32,963 nt of DNA from Gammaproteobacteria bacterium (lineage in GTDB: Bacteria; Pseudomonadota; Gammaproteobacteria; Chromatiales; Chromatiaceae), in contig QNZQ01000075.1 of NCBI GenBank assembly GCA_003972985.1, positions 1 through 32,963 on the forward strand. The letters run 5' to 3'. Of the stretch, positions 9,587-20,604 are shown in pieces. A program made the position numbers and the translations under genes. The notes beneath the pieces were generated by a model. That model was given only the letters and a program-made list of their open reading frames with translations. It searched no databases and had not been told where the DNA came from. Positions within the stretch are counted from its first letter, which is position 1, and each line of letters starts with the position of its first letter.

Positions 9587-11035
9587 TTAATCTTCTTCGG
9601 GCACGTAGACATCGCCCACGCGCACGATCTTCATTACGTTAGTGCCACCTTCCACTCCGGATAGGTCGCCCTTGGTGATGATCACCAGGTCGCCATCGCG
9701 TACCGCGCCTCGGCGCCGCAGCTCCTCAATGATCTCGAAGTTGGCCTTCTGCGAGTTGAGCCCGGTGACGTCGAAGCTCACCGGGTAGACGCCGCGGTAG
9801 AGGGTCACCTTGCGCCGCGTGGAGACGTGGGGCGTGAGGGCGTAGATGGGGATGCCGGAAGAGATGCGCGACATCCATTTGGCCGTGGAGCCCGACTCGG
9901 TCAGCGCGGCAATGGCCTTTACGCCCAGGTGGTTGGCCGTGTACATGGAAGCCATGGCGATGGCCTCGTCGATTCGACCGAAGACGCTGTGCAGACGGTG
10001 GTCCGACATGCGCGTGGCCGCCTGCTTCTCGGCCTCGGCACAGACCCGCACCATGGCCTCCACCGCCTTGGCGGGGTAGTGGCCGGCAGCGGTTTCCGCC
10101 GAGAGCATCACCGCGTCGGTGCCGTCCAGCACCGCGTTGGCCACGTCGAAGACCTCGGCGCGGGTGGGAATGGGGCTGTCGATCATGGACTGCATCATCT
10201 GGGTGGCGGTGATCACCACGCAGTTCATGGAGCGCGCCTTGCGGATCAGGTCCTTCTGCACCGCTGGCAGCTCGGCGTCGCCGATCTCCACGCCCAGGTC
10301 GCCGCGGGCGATCATGATGGCATCGGAGGCGTCGATGATCTCGTCGATGCACTCCAATGCCTCGGCGCGCTCGATCTTGGAGACGATGCCGCCATGTCCA
10401 CCGGCATCGCGCAGCAGCTTGCGCGCGGTGTTCACGTCGTCGGCACTGCGCACGAAAGAGACGGCCAGGTAGTCCGCCTCGATGGTGGCGGCAAAACGGA
10501 TATCCTCCTTGTCCTTCTCCGTGAGCGCCGGCGCCGACAGACCGCCGCCCTGCTTGTTCAGGCCCTTCTTCTCCGAGAGGATACCGCCCACCGTGACCTT
10601 GCAGCGCACCTCGTGGTCGATCACCTCGTCCACCCAGAGCACGATCTGGCCATCGTCCAGCAGCAGGGTATCGCCACGGGAGACCTCTTCGGGCAGCGCC
10701 TTGTAGGTGACGCTCACCCGCTCCTGGTTGCCAGCATCCGCAGGCCAGGCGGCGTCCAGGATGAAGTGATCACCCTCGTGCAGCACGATGGGCCCTTCGA
10801 CGAAGGCGCCGATACGGATCTTGGGCCCCTGCAGGTCCACCAGCACGCCCACCTGGCGGCCGGAAGCACGGCAGCGGTTGCGGATGCGCTCGGCGCGCTC
10901 GGCATGCTCTTCGTGGGTGGCGTGAGAGAGGTTGAGACGCACGACATCTACGCCAGCCGCGATTACATCGTCCAGTACCTTCAGCTCGTCGGTGGCTGGT
11001 CCCAGCGTGGCTACGATCTTCGTGCGTCTTGGCAT
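9587..11035 (-). CDS. pyk: Pyruvate kinase
   Basis: 482 aa: RRTKIVATLGPATDE..., VVRLNLSHATHEEH, LVDLQGPKIRIG, IMIARGDLGVEIGDAELPAVQKDLIRKARSMNCVVITATQMMQSMIDSPIPTRAEVFDVANAVLDGTDAVMLSAETAAGHYP. Confidence 0.97.
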   Translation of the reverse strand: MPRRTKIVATLGPATDELKVLDDVIAAGVDVVRLNLSHATHEEHAERAERIRNRCRASGRQVGVLVDLQGPKIRIGAFVEGPIVLHEGDHFILDAAWPADAGNQERVSVTYKALPEEVSRGDTLLLDDGQIVLWVDEVIDHEVRCKVTVGGILSEKKGLNKQGGGLSAPALTEKDKEDIRFAATIEADYLAVSFVRSADDVNTARKLLRDAGGHGGIVSKIERAEALECIDEIIDASDAIMIARGDLGVEIGDAELPAVQKDLIRKARSMNCVVITATQMMQSMIDSPIPTRAEVFDVANAVLDGTDAVMLSAETAAGHYPAKAVEAMVRVCAEAEKQAATRMSDHRLHSVFGRIDEAIAMASMYTANHLGVKAIAALTESGSTAKWMSRISSGIPIYALTPHVSTRRKVTLYRGVYPVSFDVTGLNSQKANFEIIEELRRRGAVRDGDLVIITKGDLSGVEGGTNVMKIVRVGDVYVPEED

Positions 11036-11063
11036 AGGTTACTCACGGTAAAGTGGAAACGGC

Positions 11064-12245
11064 TCAGGAGTTGGCCCTTTCTTCCAGGATGGCAACGGCA
11101 GGCAACTTCTTGCCCTCGAGGAACTCGAGGAAGGCGCCACCTCCGGTGGAGATATAGGATATCTTATCGGCGATGCCGTATTTGTCCACGGCCGCCAGGG
11201 TATCTCCGCCACCGGCGATGGAGAAGGCCTTGGATTCGGCGATGGCCAATCCCAGGGTCCTGGTGCCTTCGCCGAACTGGTCGAACTCGAACACGCCCAC
11301 GGGACCGTTCCAGACGATGGTGCCCGCCGCCTTCATCATCTCTGCGAAACGGGCGGCGGTCTCAGGACCGATATCGAAGATCATGTCGTCGTCGGCCACC
11401 TCGTCCACCTTCTTCACGATGGCCTCGGCGTTCTCGGAGAACTCCTTGCCCACCACCACATCGGTGGGAACGGGGATCTCGCCGCCCTTGGCCTTGGCCG
11501 CTTCCATGAGACGCTTGGCCTCGTCCACCAGGTCGGGCTCGTAGAGGGACTTGCCCACGTTATAACCCGAGGCGGCAATGAAGGTGTTGGCGATGCCGCC
11601 GCCGGGAATGAGCTGGTCGACGATTTTCGACAGGCTCTCCAGCACGGTGAGCTTGGTGGAAACCTTGGAACCGCCCACGATGGCGACCATGGGACGGTCG
11701 GGGTTGTGCAGTGCCTTGCCCAGCGCCTCCAGCTCGCCCGCCAGCAGCGGGCCGGCGCAGGCGACGGGAGCATACTTGGCCACGCCATGGGTGGAGGCCT
11801 GGGCGCGGTGGGCCGTGCCGAAGGCGTCCATCACGTAGATGTCGCACAGGGCCGCATACTTCTGCGCAAGCGCATCGTCGTTGGCCTTCTCGCCCTTGTT
11901 GAAGCGCACGTTCTCCAGCAGCACCACTTCGCCCTCGCCCACTTCGGGAACATTGTCCAGGTAGTCCTTGACCAGACGGACCTCCTTGCCCAAGACCTCG
12001 GAGAGGTAGTCGGCAACCGGCTGCAGGGAGAACTGCTCATCATACTCACCCTCGGTGGGGCGCCCCAGGTGGGACATGAGCATGGTGCGCGCACCTGCTT
12101 CGATGCACTTCTCGATGGTGGGCAGGGAAGCGCGGATACGCTTGTCGGAGGCGACCTTGCCATCCTTGATGGGCACGTTGAGATCCTGGCGGATCAGCAC
12201 GCGCTTTCCGGAAAGGTCGAGATCGGTCATCTTGATAACGGACAT
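11064..12245 (-). CDS. pgk: Phosphoglycerate kinase
   Basis: 393 aa: [33 protein letters not shown]..., [64 protein letters not shown]. Confidence 0.97.
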   Translation of the reverse strand: MSVIKMTDLDLSGKRVLIRQDLNVPIKDGKVASDKRIRASLPTIEKCIEAGARTMLMSHLGRPTEGEYDEQFSLQPVADYLSEVLGKEVRLVKDYLDNVPEVGEGEVVLLENVRFNKGEKANDDALAQKYAALCDIYVMDAFGTAHRAQASTHGVAKYAPVACAGPLLAGELEALGKALHNPDRPMVAIVGGSKVSTKLTVLESLSKIVDQLIPGGGIANTFIAASGYNVGKSLYEPDLVDEAKRLMEAAKAKGGEIPVPTDVVVGKEFSENAEAIVKKVDEVADDDMIFDIGPETAARFAEMMKAAGTIVWNGPVGVFEFDQFGEGTRTLGLAIAESKAFSIAGGGDTLAAVDKYGIADKISYISTGGGAFLEFLEGKKLPAVAILEERANS

Positions 12246-12320
12246 ATTGCGTCTCCTGCAAAATTGTTTTTTTCAGAACGATTTGCAAAGGCCGGTCCAC
12301 CTTGGCAAATAGCTCTGTAG

Positions 12321-12338
12321 GTCGGCCTTCGGGCCGAC
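12321..12338. repeat. Short perfect hairpin GTCGGCC-TTCG-GGCCGAC
   Basis: 7-bp perfect stem with TTCG loop in the gap-pgk intergenic region, preceded by TGTAG. Confidence 0.65.
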
Positions 12339-12378
12339 ATGTCTGGCACTACCCCGACCTGCCAAGCCTGGGTGGAGG

Positions 12379-12480
12379 GGTGCCCGCCTTCCGGTTCACA
12401 GATCTCGGCGGCAGGGATGCCGCCGCGAAGCCTCCAGGGAAGGATTCGCGGCGTTCTGTGAACCGGAAGGCGGGTACCCC
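12379..12480. repeat. Large composite palindrome, 25-nt outer arms with nested hairpins
   Basis: GGGTGCCCGCCTTCCGGTTCACAGA (12379-12403) versus TCTGTGAACCGGAAGGCGGGTACCC (12456-12480), one mismatch/wobble. Interior holds GGCGGCA-GGGA-TGCCGCC and CGCCGCGAA...TTCGCGGCG (minus strand) hairpins. Confidence 0.88.
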
Positions 12481-12494
12481 GATATTACCAGGCG

Positions 12495-15561
<3,067 letters not shown>

Positions 15562-15845
15562 AAGCCCCTCCTTAACTTATTGCAATCTGACGAAAAACTC
15601 TCTGCCCCCGCGCCGTCATGAACGCGGGAGCGGTACGATTCTTTAACTGGCGCCGGTGGTGCACCGGTGTCGGGATGTCGCCTGCTGCCCCCGAAACGAA
15701 GTCAGTTGATCATTCTCCCAAAAGCATATCAAGGGAGGCAACCGGCAGGTCACCTATGTTTTGAATATGCCCATAAACTGAAATTGCTGGCCGGGAACCT
15801 TACCCGCATTCCCGTAATCCCTCAAGGGGATATCGCAATGGCGCC

Positions 15846-16406
15846 TCAGCTCTCGTCCTTCCACTTGATGGAACAGCCCATGCTGGGGATCTGCTCCTCG
15901 GGACCTTTGCCGGTCTCCGCCACCTGCTTCATCGCCTCGAAGAGTTCACGCCGGGCATCGGGCGGCGCGGCTTCCTTGCGGCTGGCATCGAGACGTCCCC
16001 GGTACTGCAGTTCCAGGTCGGCGTTGTAGCCGAAGAAGTCGGGCGTGCAGACGGCACCGTAGGCCTTGGCCACTTCCTGGGTCTCGTCGAACAGATAGGG
16101 GAAGGGAAAATCGTACTCCCCGGCCACCTTCTTCATGTTCTCGAAGGAGTCCTCCTCGTAGAGCGAGGGATCGTTGGACATGATGGCCACCGAGTGGATG
16201 CCGAGATCGCGCAGCTCGCGGGTATCGCGCACCAGCCGCTCGCGGATCGCCTTGACATAGGGGCAGTGGTTGCATATGAACATCACCAGCAGCCCTTTCT
16301 CCCCCTTGCACTCCTCCAGGGTCCAGATCTTTCCATCCACGCCGGGCAGGGCGAAATCCACCGCCGGCTTGCCGAATTCACATACAGGTGTCTGCAGGGA
16401 TACCAT
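15846..16406 (-). CDS. Thioredoxin-family / AhpC-TSA-like protein
   Basis: Start placed at ATG 16404-16406, preceded by an AGGAGGAG RBS; the ORF track extends upstream to 16481. LVMFICNHCPYVKAIRERL...VAIMSNDPSLYEEDSFENMKKVAGEYDFPFPYLFDETQEVAKAYGAVCTPDFFGY is typical of thioredoxin-family HCPYVKA proteins. Confidence 0.9.
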   Translation of the reverse strand: MVSLQTPVCEFGKPAVDFALPGVDGKIWTLEECKGEKGLLVMFICNHCPYVKAIRERLVRDTRELRDLGIHSVAIMSNDPSLYEEDSFENMKKVAGEYDFPFPYLFDETQEVAKAYGAVCTPDFFGYNADLELQYRGRLDASRKEAAPPDARRELFEAMKQVAETGKGPEEQIPSMGCSIKWKDES

Positions 16407-16474
16407 GACGTATTCTTCTCCTCCTGGAAAACGTGAAGCGGGACAATATATCAGTGCCTCGGACGAATAAAAAG

Positions 16475-16502
16475 TTGACAACCCGGCGCCCAGCTGAATA
16501 AT
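16475..16502 (+). promoter_or_regulatory. Sigma70-type promoter for the metK leader
   Basis: TTGACA (16475-16480), 16-bp spacer, AATAAT (16497-16502). Predicted start ~16509, immediately before the riboswitch P1 helix. Confidence 0.65.
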
Positions 16503-16507
16503 GGCCC

Positions 16508-16564
16508 CACAGCGCCAATTTGAACTCAGATTGCGGGCGCTATAGAAGTGCAGCTAAAGCGAGA
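16508..16564 (+). ncRNA. SAM-II (SAM-alpha)-like riboswitch upstream of metK
   Basis: AGCGCCAATTTGAACTCAGATTGCGGGCGCTATAGAAGTGCAGCTAAAGCGAG. P1 AGCGCC/GGCGCT; loop with AUUUGA...UUGC; pseudoknot partner GCAG; conserved GCUAAAG. This follows my recollection of the SAM-II core (...GAUUURA...UUGCA...GCUAAAR). Confidence 0.82.
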
Positions 16565-16581
16565 TTCCGGCCCAGGCCGAG

Positions 16582-16616
16582 AAACCCGTCTTTGCTGCGC
16601 AGGACGGGTTTTTTCA
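16582..16616 (+). terminator. Intrinsic terminator in metK leader
   Basis: AAACCCGTC-TTTGCTGCGCAG-GACGGGTTT followed by TTTTC; sits between the riboswitch and metK. Confidence 0.85.
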
Positions 16617-16637
16617 TTTCCGGCGTCGAGGGGCATC

Positions 16638-16745
16638 AGCCCTTGCCGGAGGTGGCTGTCGGGACCGCTACGAGCACATCCCTGTGTGCTCGGCCTCGGC
16701 CATCCCTGGCCTCGGACGTCCCGCCAGCCACCTCCGGCAAGGGCT
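16638..16745. repeat. Large composite palindrome in the metK leader, 20-bp perfect outer arms
   Basis: AGCCCTTGCCGGAGGTGGCT (16638-16657) is the exact reverse complement of AGCCACCTCCGGCAAGGGCT (16726-16745). Interior holds GAGCACA-TCCCTG-TGTGCTC and GGCC-ATCCCT-GGCC hairpins. Confidence 0.88.
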
Positions 16746-16783
16746 CCCGACCACTGGGCGCAGGAATCAACGGGAAACAGAAT

Positions 16784-17950
16784 ATGAGCGATTTCATCTT
16801 TACCTCAGAATCCGTGGCGGAAGGCCATCCCGACAAGGTCGCCGACCAGATCTCGGATGCCGTGCTCGACGCCATTCTCACCAAGGATCCCGATCCGCAG
16901 CACGCCCGGGTGGCCTGCGAGACCATGGTCAAGACCGGTGCCGTCATCGTCGCCGGCGAGATCACCACCGAGGCCTGGGTGGACCTGGACGAACTGGTGC
17001 GCAAGGTGGTGTGTGACATCGGCTACACAAGCTCCGAGGTGGGCTTCGACGGCTCCACCTGCGCGGTGATGTCGCTCATCGGCAAGCAGTCCAGCGACAT
17101 CGCCATCGGCGTGGACCGCGAGGACCCGGAAAAGCAGGGCGCCGGCGACCAGGGAATGATGTTCGGCTACGCCACCAACGAGACCGAGGTGCTGATGCCC
17201 GCGCCCATCCACTACGCCCACCGGCTGGTGCAGCGCCAGGCCGAGATGCGCAAGACCCAGGTGCTACCCTGGCTGCGCCCTGACGCCAAGAGCCAGGTGA
17301 CCCTGCGTTACCGCGACGGCAAGGTAGTGGGTGCGGACGCCATCGTGCTCTCCACCCAGCACAACCCGGAGATCGATCAGCCCCACATCCACGAGGCAGT
17401 GATGGAAAACATCATCATGCCAGTGATCCCCAAGGAGTGGATCACCAGTGAAACGCGCATTCACATCAACCCCACCGGCAAGTTCGTCATCGGTGGCCCC
17501 GTGGGCGACTGCGGTCTCACCGGGCGCAAGATCATCGTGGACACCTACGGCGGCATGGCCCGCCACGGTGGTGGGGCCTTCTCCGGCAAGGATCCTTCCA
17601 AGGTGGACCGTTCCGCCGCCTATGCCGGTCGCTACCTGGCCAAGAACATCGTGGCCGCCGGACTGGCCGACCGCTGCGAGATCCAGGTCTCCTACGCCAT
17701 CGGCGTGGCCGAACCCACCTCGGTGAACATCGAGACCTTCGGCACGGCGAAGATCGACGAGGAGAAGATCGTCCAGCTGGTGAAGGAGTTCTTCGACCTC
17801 ACCCCCTACGGTATCCAACAGATGCTGGACCTGGTGCGGCCCATCTACCGCAAGACCGCCGCCTACGGCCATTTCGGCCGCGAGGAACCGGAGTTCACCT
17901 GGGAGAAGACCGACAAGGCCGAGGCGCTGCGTGATGCCACTGGCCTGTAG
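16784..17950 (+). CDS. metK: S-adenosylmethionine synthase
   Basis: [32 protein letters not shown]..., [67 protein letters not shown]. Start moved from 16520 to 16784 because the N-terminal extension of the ORF is the untranslated leader. Confidence 0.97.
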   Translation: MSDFIFTSESVAEGHPDKVADQISDAVLDAILTKDPDPQHARVACETMVKTGAVIVAGEITTEAWVDLDELVRKVVCDIGYTSSEVGFDGSTCAVMSLIGKQSSDIAIGVDREDPEKQGAGDQGMMFGYATNETEVLMPAPIHYAHRLVQRQAEMRKTQVLPWLRPDAKSQVTLRYRDGKVVGADAIVLSTQHNPEIDQPHIHEAVMENIIMPVIPKEWITSETRIHINPTGKFVIGGPVGDCGLTGRKIIVDTYGGMARHGGGAFSGKDPSKVDRSAAYAGRYLAKNIVAAGLADRCEIQVSYAIGVAEPTSVNIETFGTAKIDEEKIVQLVKEFFDLTPYGIQQMLDLVRPIYRKTAAYGHFGREEPEFTWEKTDKAEALRDATGL

Positions 17951-17954
17951 TATC

Positions 17955-18034
17955 GTTGGGCACGCTTCGCTTTGCCCAATCTACACCCCGCTTTACCGTC
18001 GGTTGGGCAAAGACCCATAAGGGCCGTGCCCAAC
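17955..18034. repeat. Bipartite dispersed hairpin repeat, copy 3
   Basis: GTTGGGCACGCTTCGCTTTGCCCAAT... then GTTGGGCAAAGACCCATAAGGGCCGTGCCCAAC. Hairpin II is followed by CAATCCTTTTTTT. Confidence 0.8.
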
Positions 18035-18046
18035 AATCCTTTTTTT

Positions 18047-18103
18047 CCGAGGAGTGCTGCAACCCCACGGGGCCAGGCTCGGAACGTTGAAACAACGGCG
18101 CTC
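18047..18103 (+). ncRNA. S-adenosylhomocysteine (SAH) riboswitch upstream of ahcY
   Basis: CCGAGGAGTGCTGCAACCCCACGGGGCCAGGCTCGGAACGTTGAAACAACGGCGCTC. P1 CCGAG/CTCGG; conserved GAGGAGYGCUGC, GCCAGGCUCGG and AACGGCGCUC blocks of the SAH riboswitch; directly upstream of ahcY. Confidence 0.88.
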
Positions 18104-18134
18104 ATTTTTTCTGGAACCACTTGGAGAAAATGAC

Positions 18135-19547
18135 ATGAACGCTGTTGTACAGACCAATCCCGAATCCGTCATCGCCGATCCCTCCCTGGCCGAATGGGGC
18201 CGCAAGGAGATCCGGATCGCCGAGACCGAGATGCCCGGCCTCATGGCCCTGCGCACCAAGTACGCGGATGAAAAACCGCTCGAAGGCGCGCGTATCGCCG
18301 GCTCCCTGCACATGACCATCCAGACCGCGGTGCTCATCGAGACCCTCACCGCCCTGGGCGCCGAGGTGCGCTGGGCCTCCTGCAACATCTTCTCCACCCA
18401 GGATCACGCCGCTGCGGCCATCGCCGCCGATGGCGTCCCCGTCTTCGCCTACAAGGGTGAGTCGCTGGAGGAGTACTGGCAGTTCACCCACCGCATCATG
18501 GAGTGGCACGATGGCGGCACGCCCAACATGATCCTCGACGACGGTGGCGACGCCACCCTGCTGGGGCACCTGGGTACCCGCGCCGAGTCCGACCCCTCGG
18601 TGCTGGACAACCCCACCAGCGAGGAAGAGGAGGTGCTCTATGCCGCCATCCGGGCGAAGCTGGCCGAGAGTCCCGACTGGTACTCCACTATCTTGAAGAA
18701 CATCCAGGGCGTCACCGAGGAGACCACCACCGGCGTGCACCGCCTCTATCAGATGGAAGAGAAGGGCGAGCTGGCCTTTCCCGCCTTCAACGTCAACGAC
18801 TCGGTGACCAAGTCCAAGTTCGACAACCTCTACGGCTGCCGCGAATCCCTGGTGGACGGCATCAAGCGCGCCACCGACGTGATGATCGCCGGCAAGATCT
18901 GCGTGGTGCTGGGCTACGGTGACGTGGGCAAGGGCTGCGCCCAGTCCCTGCGCGGCCTCGGCGCCACCGTCTGGGTCACCGAGATCGATCCCATCTGCGC
19001 CCTGCAGGCAGCCATGGAGGGGTACCGCGTGGTGACCATGGAAGAGGCCGCTCCGCTGGGCGACATCTTCGTCACCGCCACCGGCAACTTCCACGTCATC
19101 GATCACGACCACATGGCGGCGATGAAGGACGAGGCCATCGTCTGCAACATCGGTCACTTCGACAACGAGATCGACGTGGCCAGCCTGGAGAAATACGAGT
19201 GGGAGGAGATCAAGCCCCAGGTGGACCATGTCATCTTCCCCGACGGCAAGAAGATCATCCTGCTGGCCAAGGGGCGGCTGGTGAACCTGGGCTGCGCCAC
19301 CGGGCATCCCAGCTTCGTCATGTCCAACTCCTTCACCAACCAGGTGCTGGCGCAGATGGAGCTGTTCAACCATCCCAACCGGTACGAGAAGAAGGTGTAC
19401 GTGCTGCCCAAGAAGCTCGATGAAGAGGTGGCGCGGCTGCACCTGGATAAGATCGGTGTGCACCTCTCTCGACTGACGCCGGAGCAGGCGGAGTACATCG
19501 GCGTGCCGGTGGAAGGCCCCTACAAGCCGGACCATTACCGCTATTGA
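18135..19547 (+). CDS. ahcY: Adenosylhomocysteinase
   Basis: Start at ATG 18135 ([43 protein letters not shown]...). NAD-binding [41 protein letters not shown]-terminal [24 protein letters not shown]. Confidence 0.97.
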   Translation: MNAVVQTNPESVIADPSLAEWGRKEIRIAETEMPGLMALRTKYADEKPLEGARIAGSLHMTIQTAVLIETLTALGAEVRWASCNIFSTQDHAAAAIAADGVPVFAYKGESLEEYWQFTHRIMEWHDGGTPNMILDDGGDATLLGHLGTRAESDPSVLDNPTSEEEEVLYAAIRAKLAESPDWYSTILKNIQGVTEETTTGVHRLYQMEEKGELAFPAFNVNDSVTKSKFDNLYGCRESLVDGIKRATDVMIAGKICVVLGYGDVGKGCAQSLRGLGATVWVTEIDPICALQAAMEGYRVVTMEEAAPLGDIFVTATGNFHVIDHDHMAAMKDEAIVCNIGHFDNEIDVASLEKYEWEEIKPQVDHVIFPDGKKIILLAKGRLVNLGCATGHPSFVMSNSFTNQVLAQMELFNHPNRYEKKVYVLPKKLDEEVARLHLDKIGVHLSRLTPEQAEYIGVPVEGPYKPDHYRY

Positions 19548-19553
19548 AGCCGC

Positions 19554-19633
19554 TGTTGGGCACGCTTCGCTTTGCCCAACCTACGCATGGTTCATAAGTA
19601 AGTTGGGCACAGGCGCAAAGCGCCGTGCCCAAC
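19554..19633. repeat. Bipartite dispersed hairpin repeat, copy 4
   Basis: GTTGGGCACGCTTCGCTTTGCCCAAC CTACGCATGGTTCATAAGTAA GTTGGGCACAGGCGCAAAGCGCCGTGCCCAAC. Confidence 0.82.
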
Positions 19634-19657
19634 GAACCGGTTTCAATGCCGACAGGC

Positions 19658-19717
19658 GTAGGAGACCCGACCCCGGGCCGAATTCCAGATGGTTCGCGGC
19701 CAGGAGGCCGCTCCTAC
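19658..19717. repeat. GTAGGAGC..GCTCCTAC-type dispersed palindrome
   Basis: CGTAGGAG...CGGCCAGGAGGCCGCTCCTACA. Its reverse complement shares GTAGGAGCGGC..CC...CCGCGAA with 6723-6750. Confidence 0.5.
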
Positions 19718-19749
19718 ACTTTCCGGCATCAATCCGCTAGGGTAACACC

Positions 19750-20604
19750 ATGGAAACACAGTACAGCTTCGAGCTCTTCCCGCCCAAGACCGAAAAGGGA
19801 ATGGAAAAGCTCAAGGGCGTGGTGACGGAGCTCAACGCCCTCGAACCCGCCTACTTCAGCGTCACCTACGGCGCCGGGGGCTCCACCCGCGAGCGCACTT
19901 TCGCCACCGTGGACTGGCTGCGCGGGCAGGGGATCGACACCGCCCCCCACCTCTCCTGCATCGGCGCCGGCCGTGAGGAGATCCTCGACATCCTCAACCG
20001 CTATCGCAACGAGGGGATCCGGCGTATCGTGGCGCTGCGTGGTGACCTGCCTTCCGGTGCCGGGCTTGGCGGTCTCGGCGAATTCAACTACGCCAACGAG
20101 CTGGTGGCCTTCATCAACGCCAACTTCCCCGGCGAGTTCCACATCGAGGTGGCCGCCTATCCCGAGTTCCATCCCCAGGCGGAATCGGCCTGGAAGGACC
20201 TGGACAACTTCCAGCGCAAGGTGGAGGCCGGCGCCCATGGCGCCATCACCCAGTATTTCTACAACGCCGATGCCTACTGGCGCTTCGTCGAGGACTGCGA
20301 ACACCGCGGCATCGAGATTCCCATCGTGCCCGGCATCATGCCCATCACCAACTACGTGAACCTGGCCCGCTTCTCCGACGCCTGCGGCGCCGAGATCCCC
20401 CGCTGGCTGTGCAAGCGCCTGGAAGCCTACGGAGAGGACCTGGAGAGTATCTTCGATTTCGGTGTCGACGTGGTGTCCGACCTCTGCGCCAGGCTGCTGG
20501 ACAACGGTGCGCCCGGCCTGCACTTCTACACCATGAACCAGTCGGCCGCGGTGAAGGCGATCTGGAGCCGCCTGGGACTGGATGGCGGTGCGGCTGGCGC
20601 GTAA
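19750..20604 (+). CDS. metF: 5,10-methylenetetrahydrofolate reductase
   Basis: 284 aa: YSFELFPPKTEKGMEKL..., PAYFSVTYGAGGSTRERTFATVDWL, PHLSCIGAGREEILDILNRYRNEGIRRIVALRGDLP, YFYNADAYWRFVEDCEHRGIEIPIVPGIMPITNY, FYTMNQSAAVKAIWSRLGL. Confidence 0.97.
   Translation: METQYSFELFPPKTEKGMEKLKGVVTELNALEPAYFSVTYGAGGSTRERTFATVDWLRGQGIDTAPHLSCIGAGREEILDILNRYRNEGIRRIVALRGDLPSGAGLGGLGEFNYANELVAFINANFPGEFHIEVAAYPEFHPQAESAWKDLDNFQRKVEAGAHGAITQYFYNADAYWRFVEDCEHRGIEIPIVPGIMPITNYVNLARFSDACGAEIPRWLCKRLEAYGEDLESIFDFGVDVVSDLCARLLDNGAPGLHFYTMNQSAAVKAIWSRLGLDGGAAGA

Noticed and set aside
9827-11509. 560-aa plus-strand ORF across pyk and pgk
   Set aside because: Spans two genes on the opposite strand and its C-terminus is Arg/Pro low-complexity; spurious.
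16520-16783. N-terminal extension of the metK ORF
   Set aside because: Covers the riboswitch, terminator and palindrome. MetK homology starts at [18 protein letters not shown] (16784).
18102-19535. 477-aa minus-strand ORF antisense to ahcY
   Set aside because: Shadow ORF of ahcY; His/Val/Gly-rich with no family signature.
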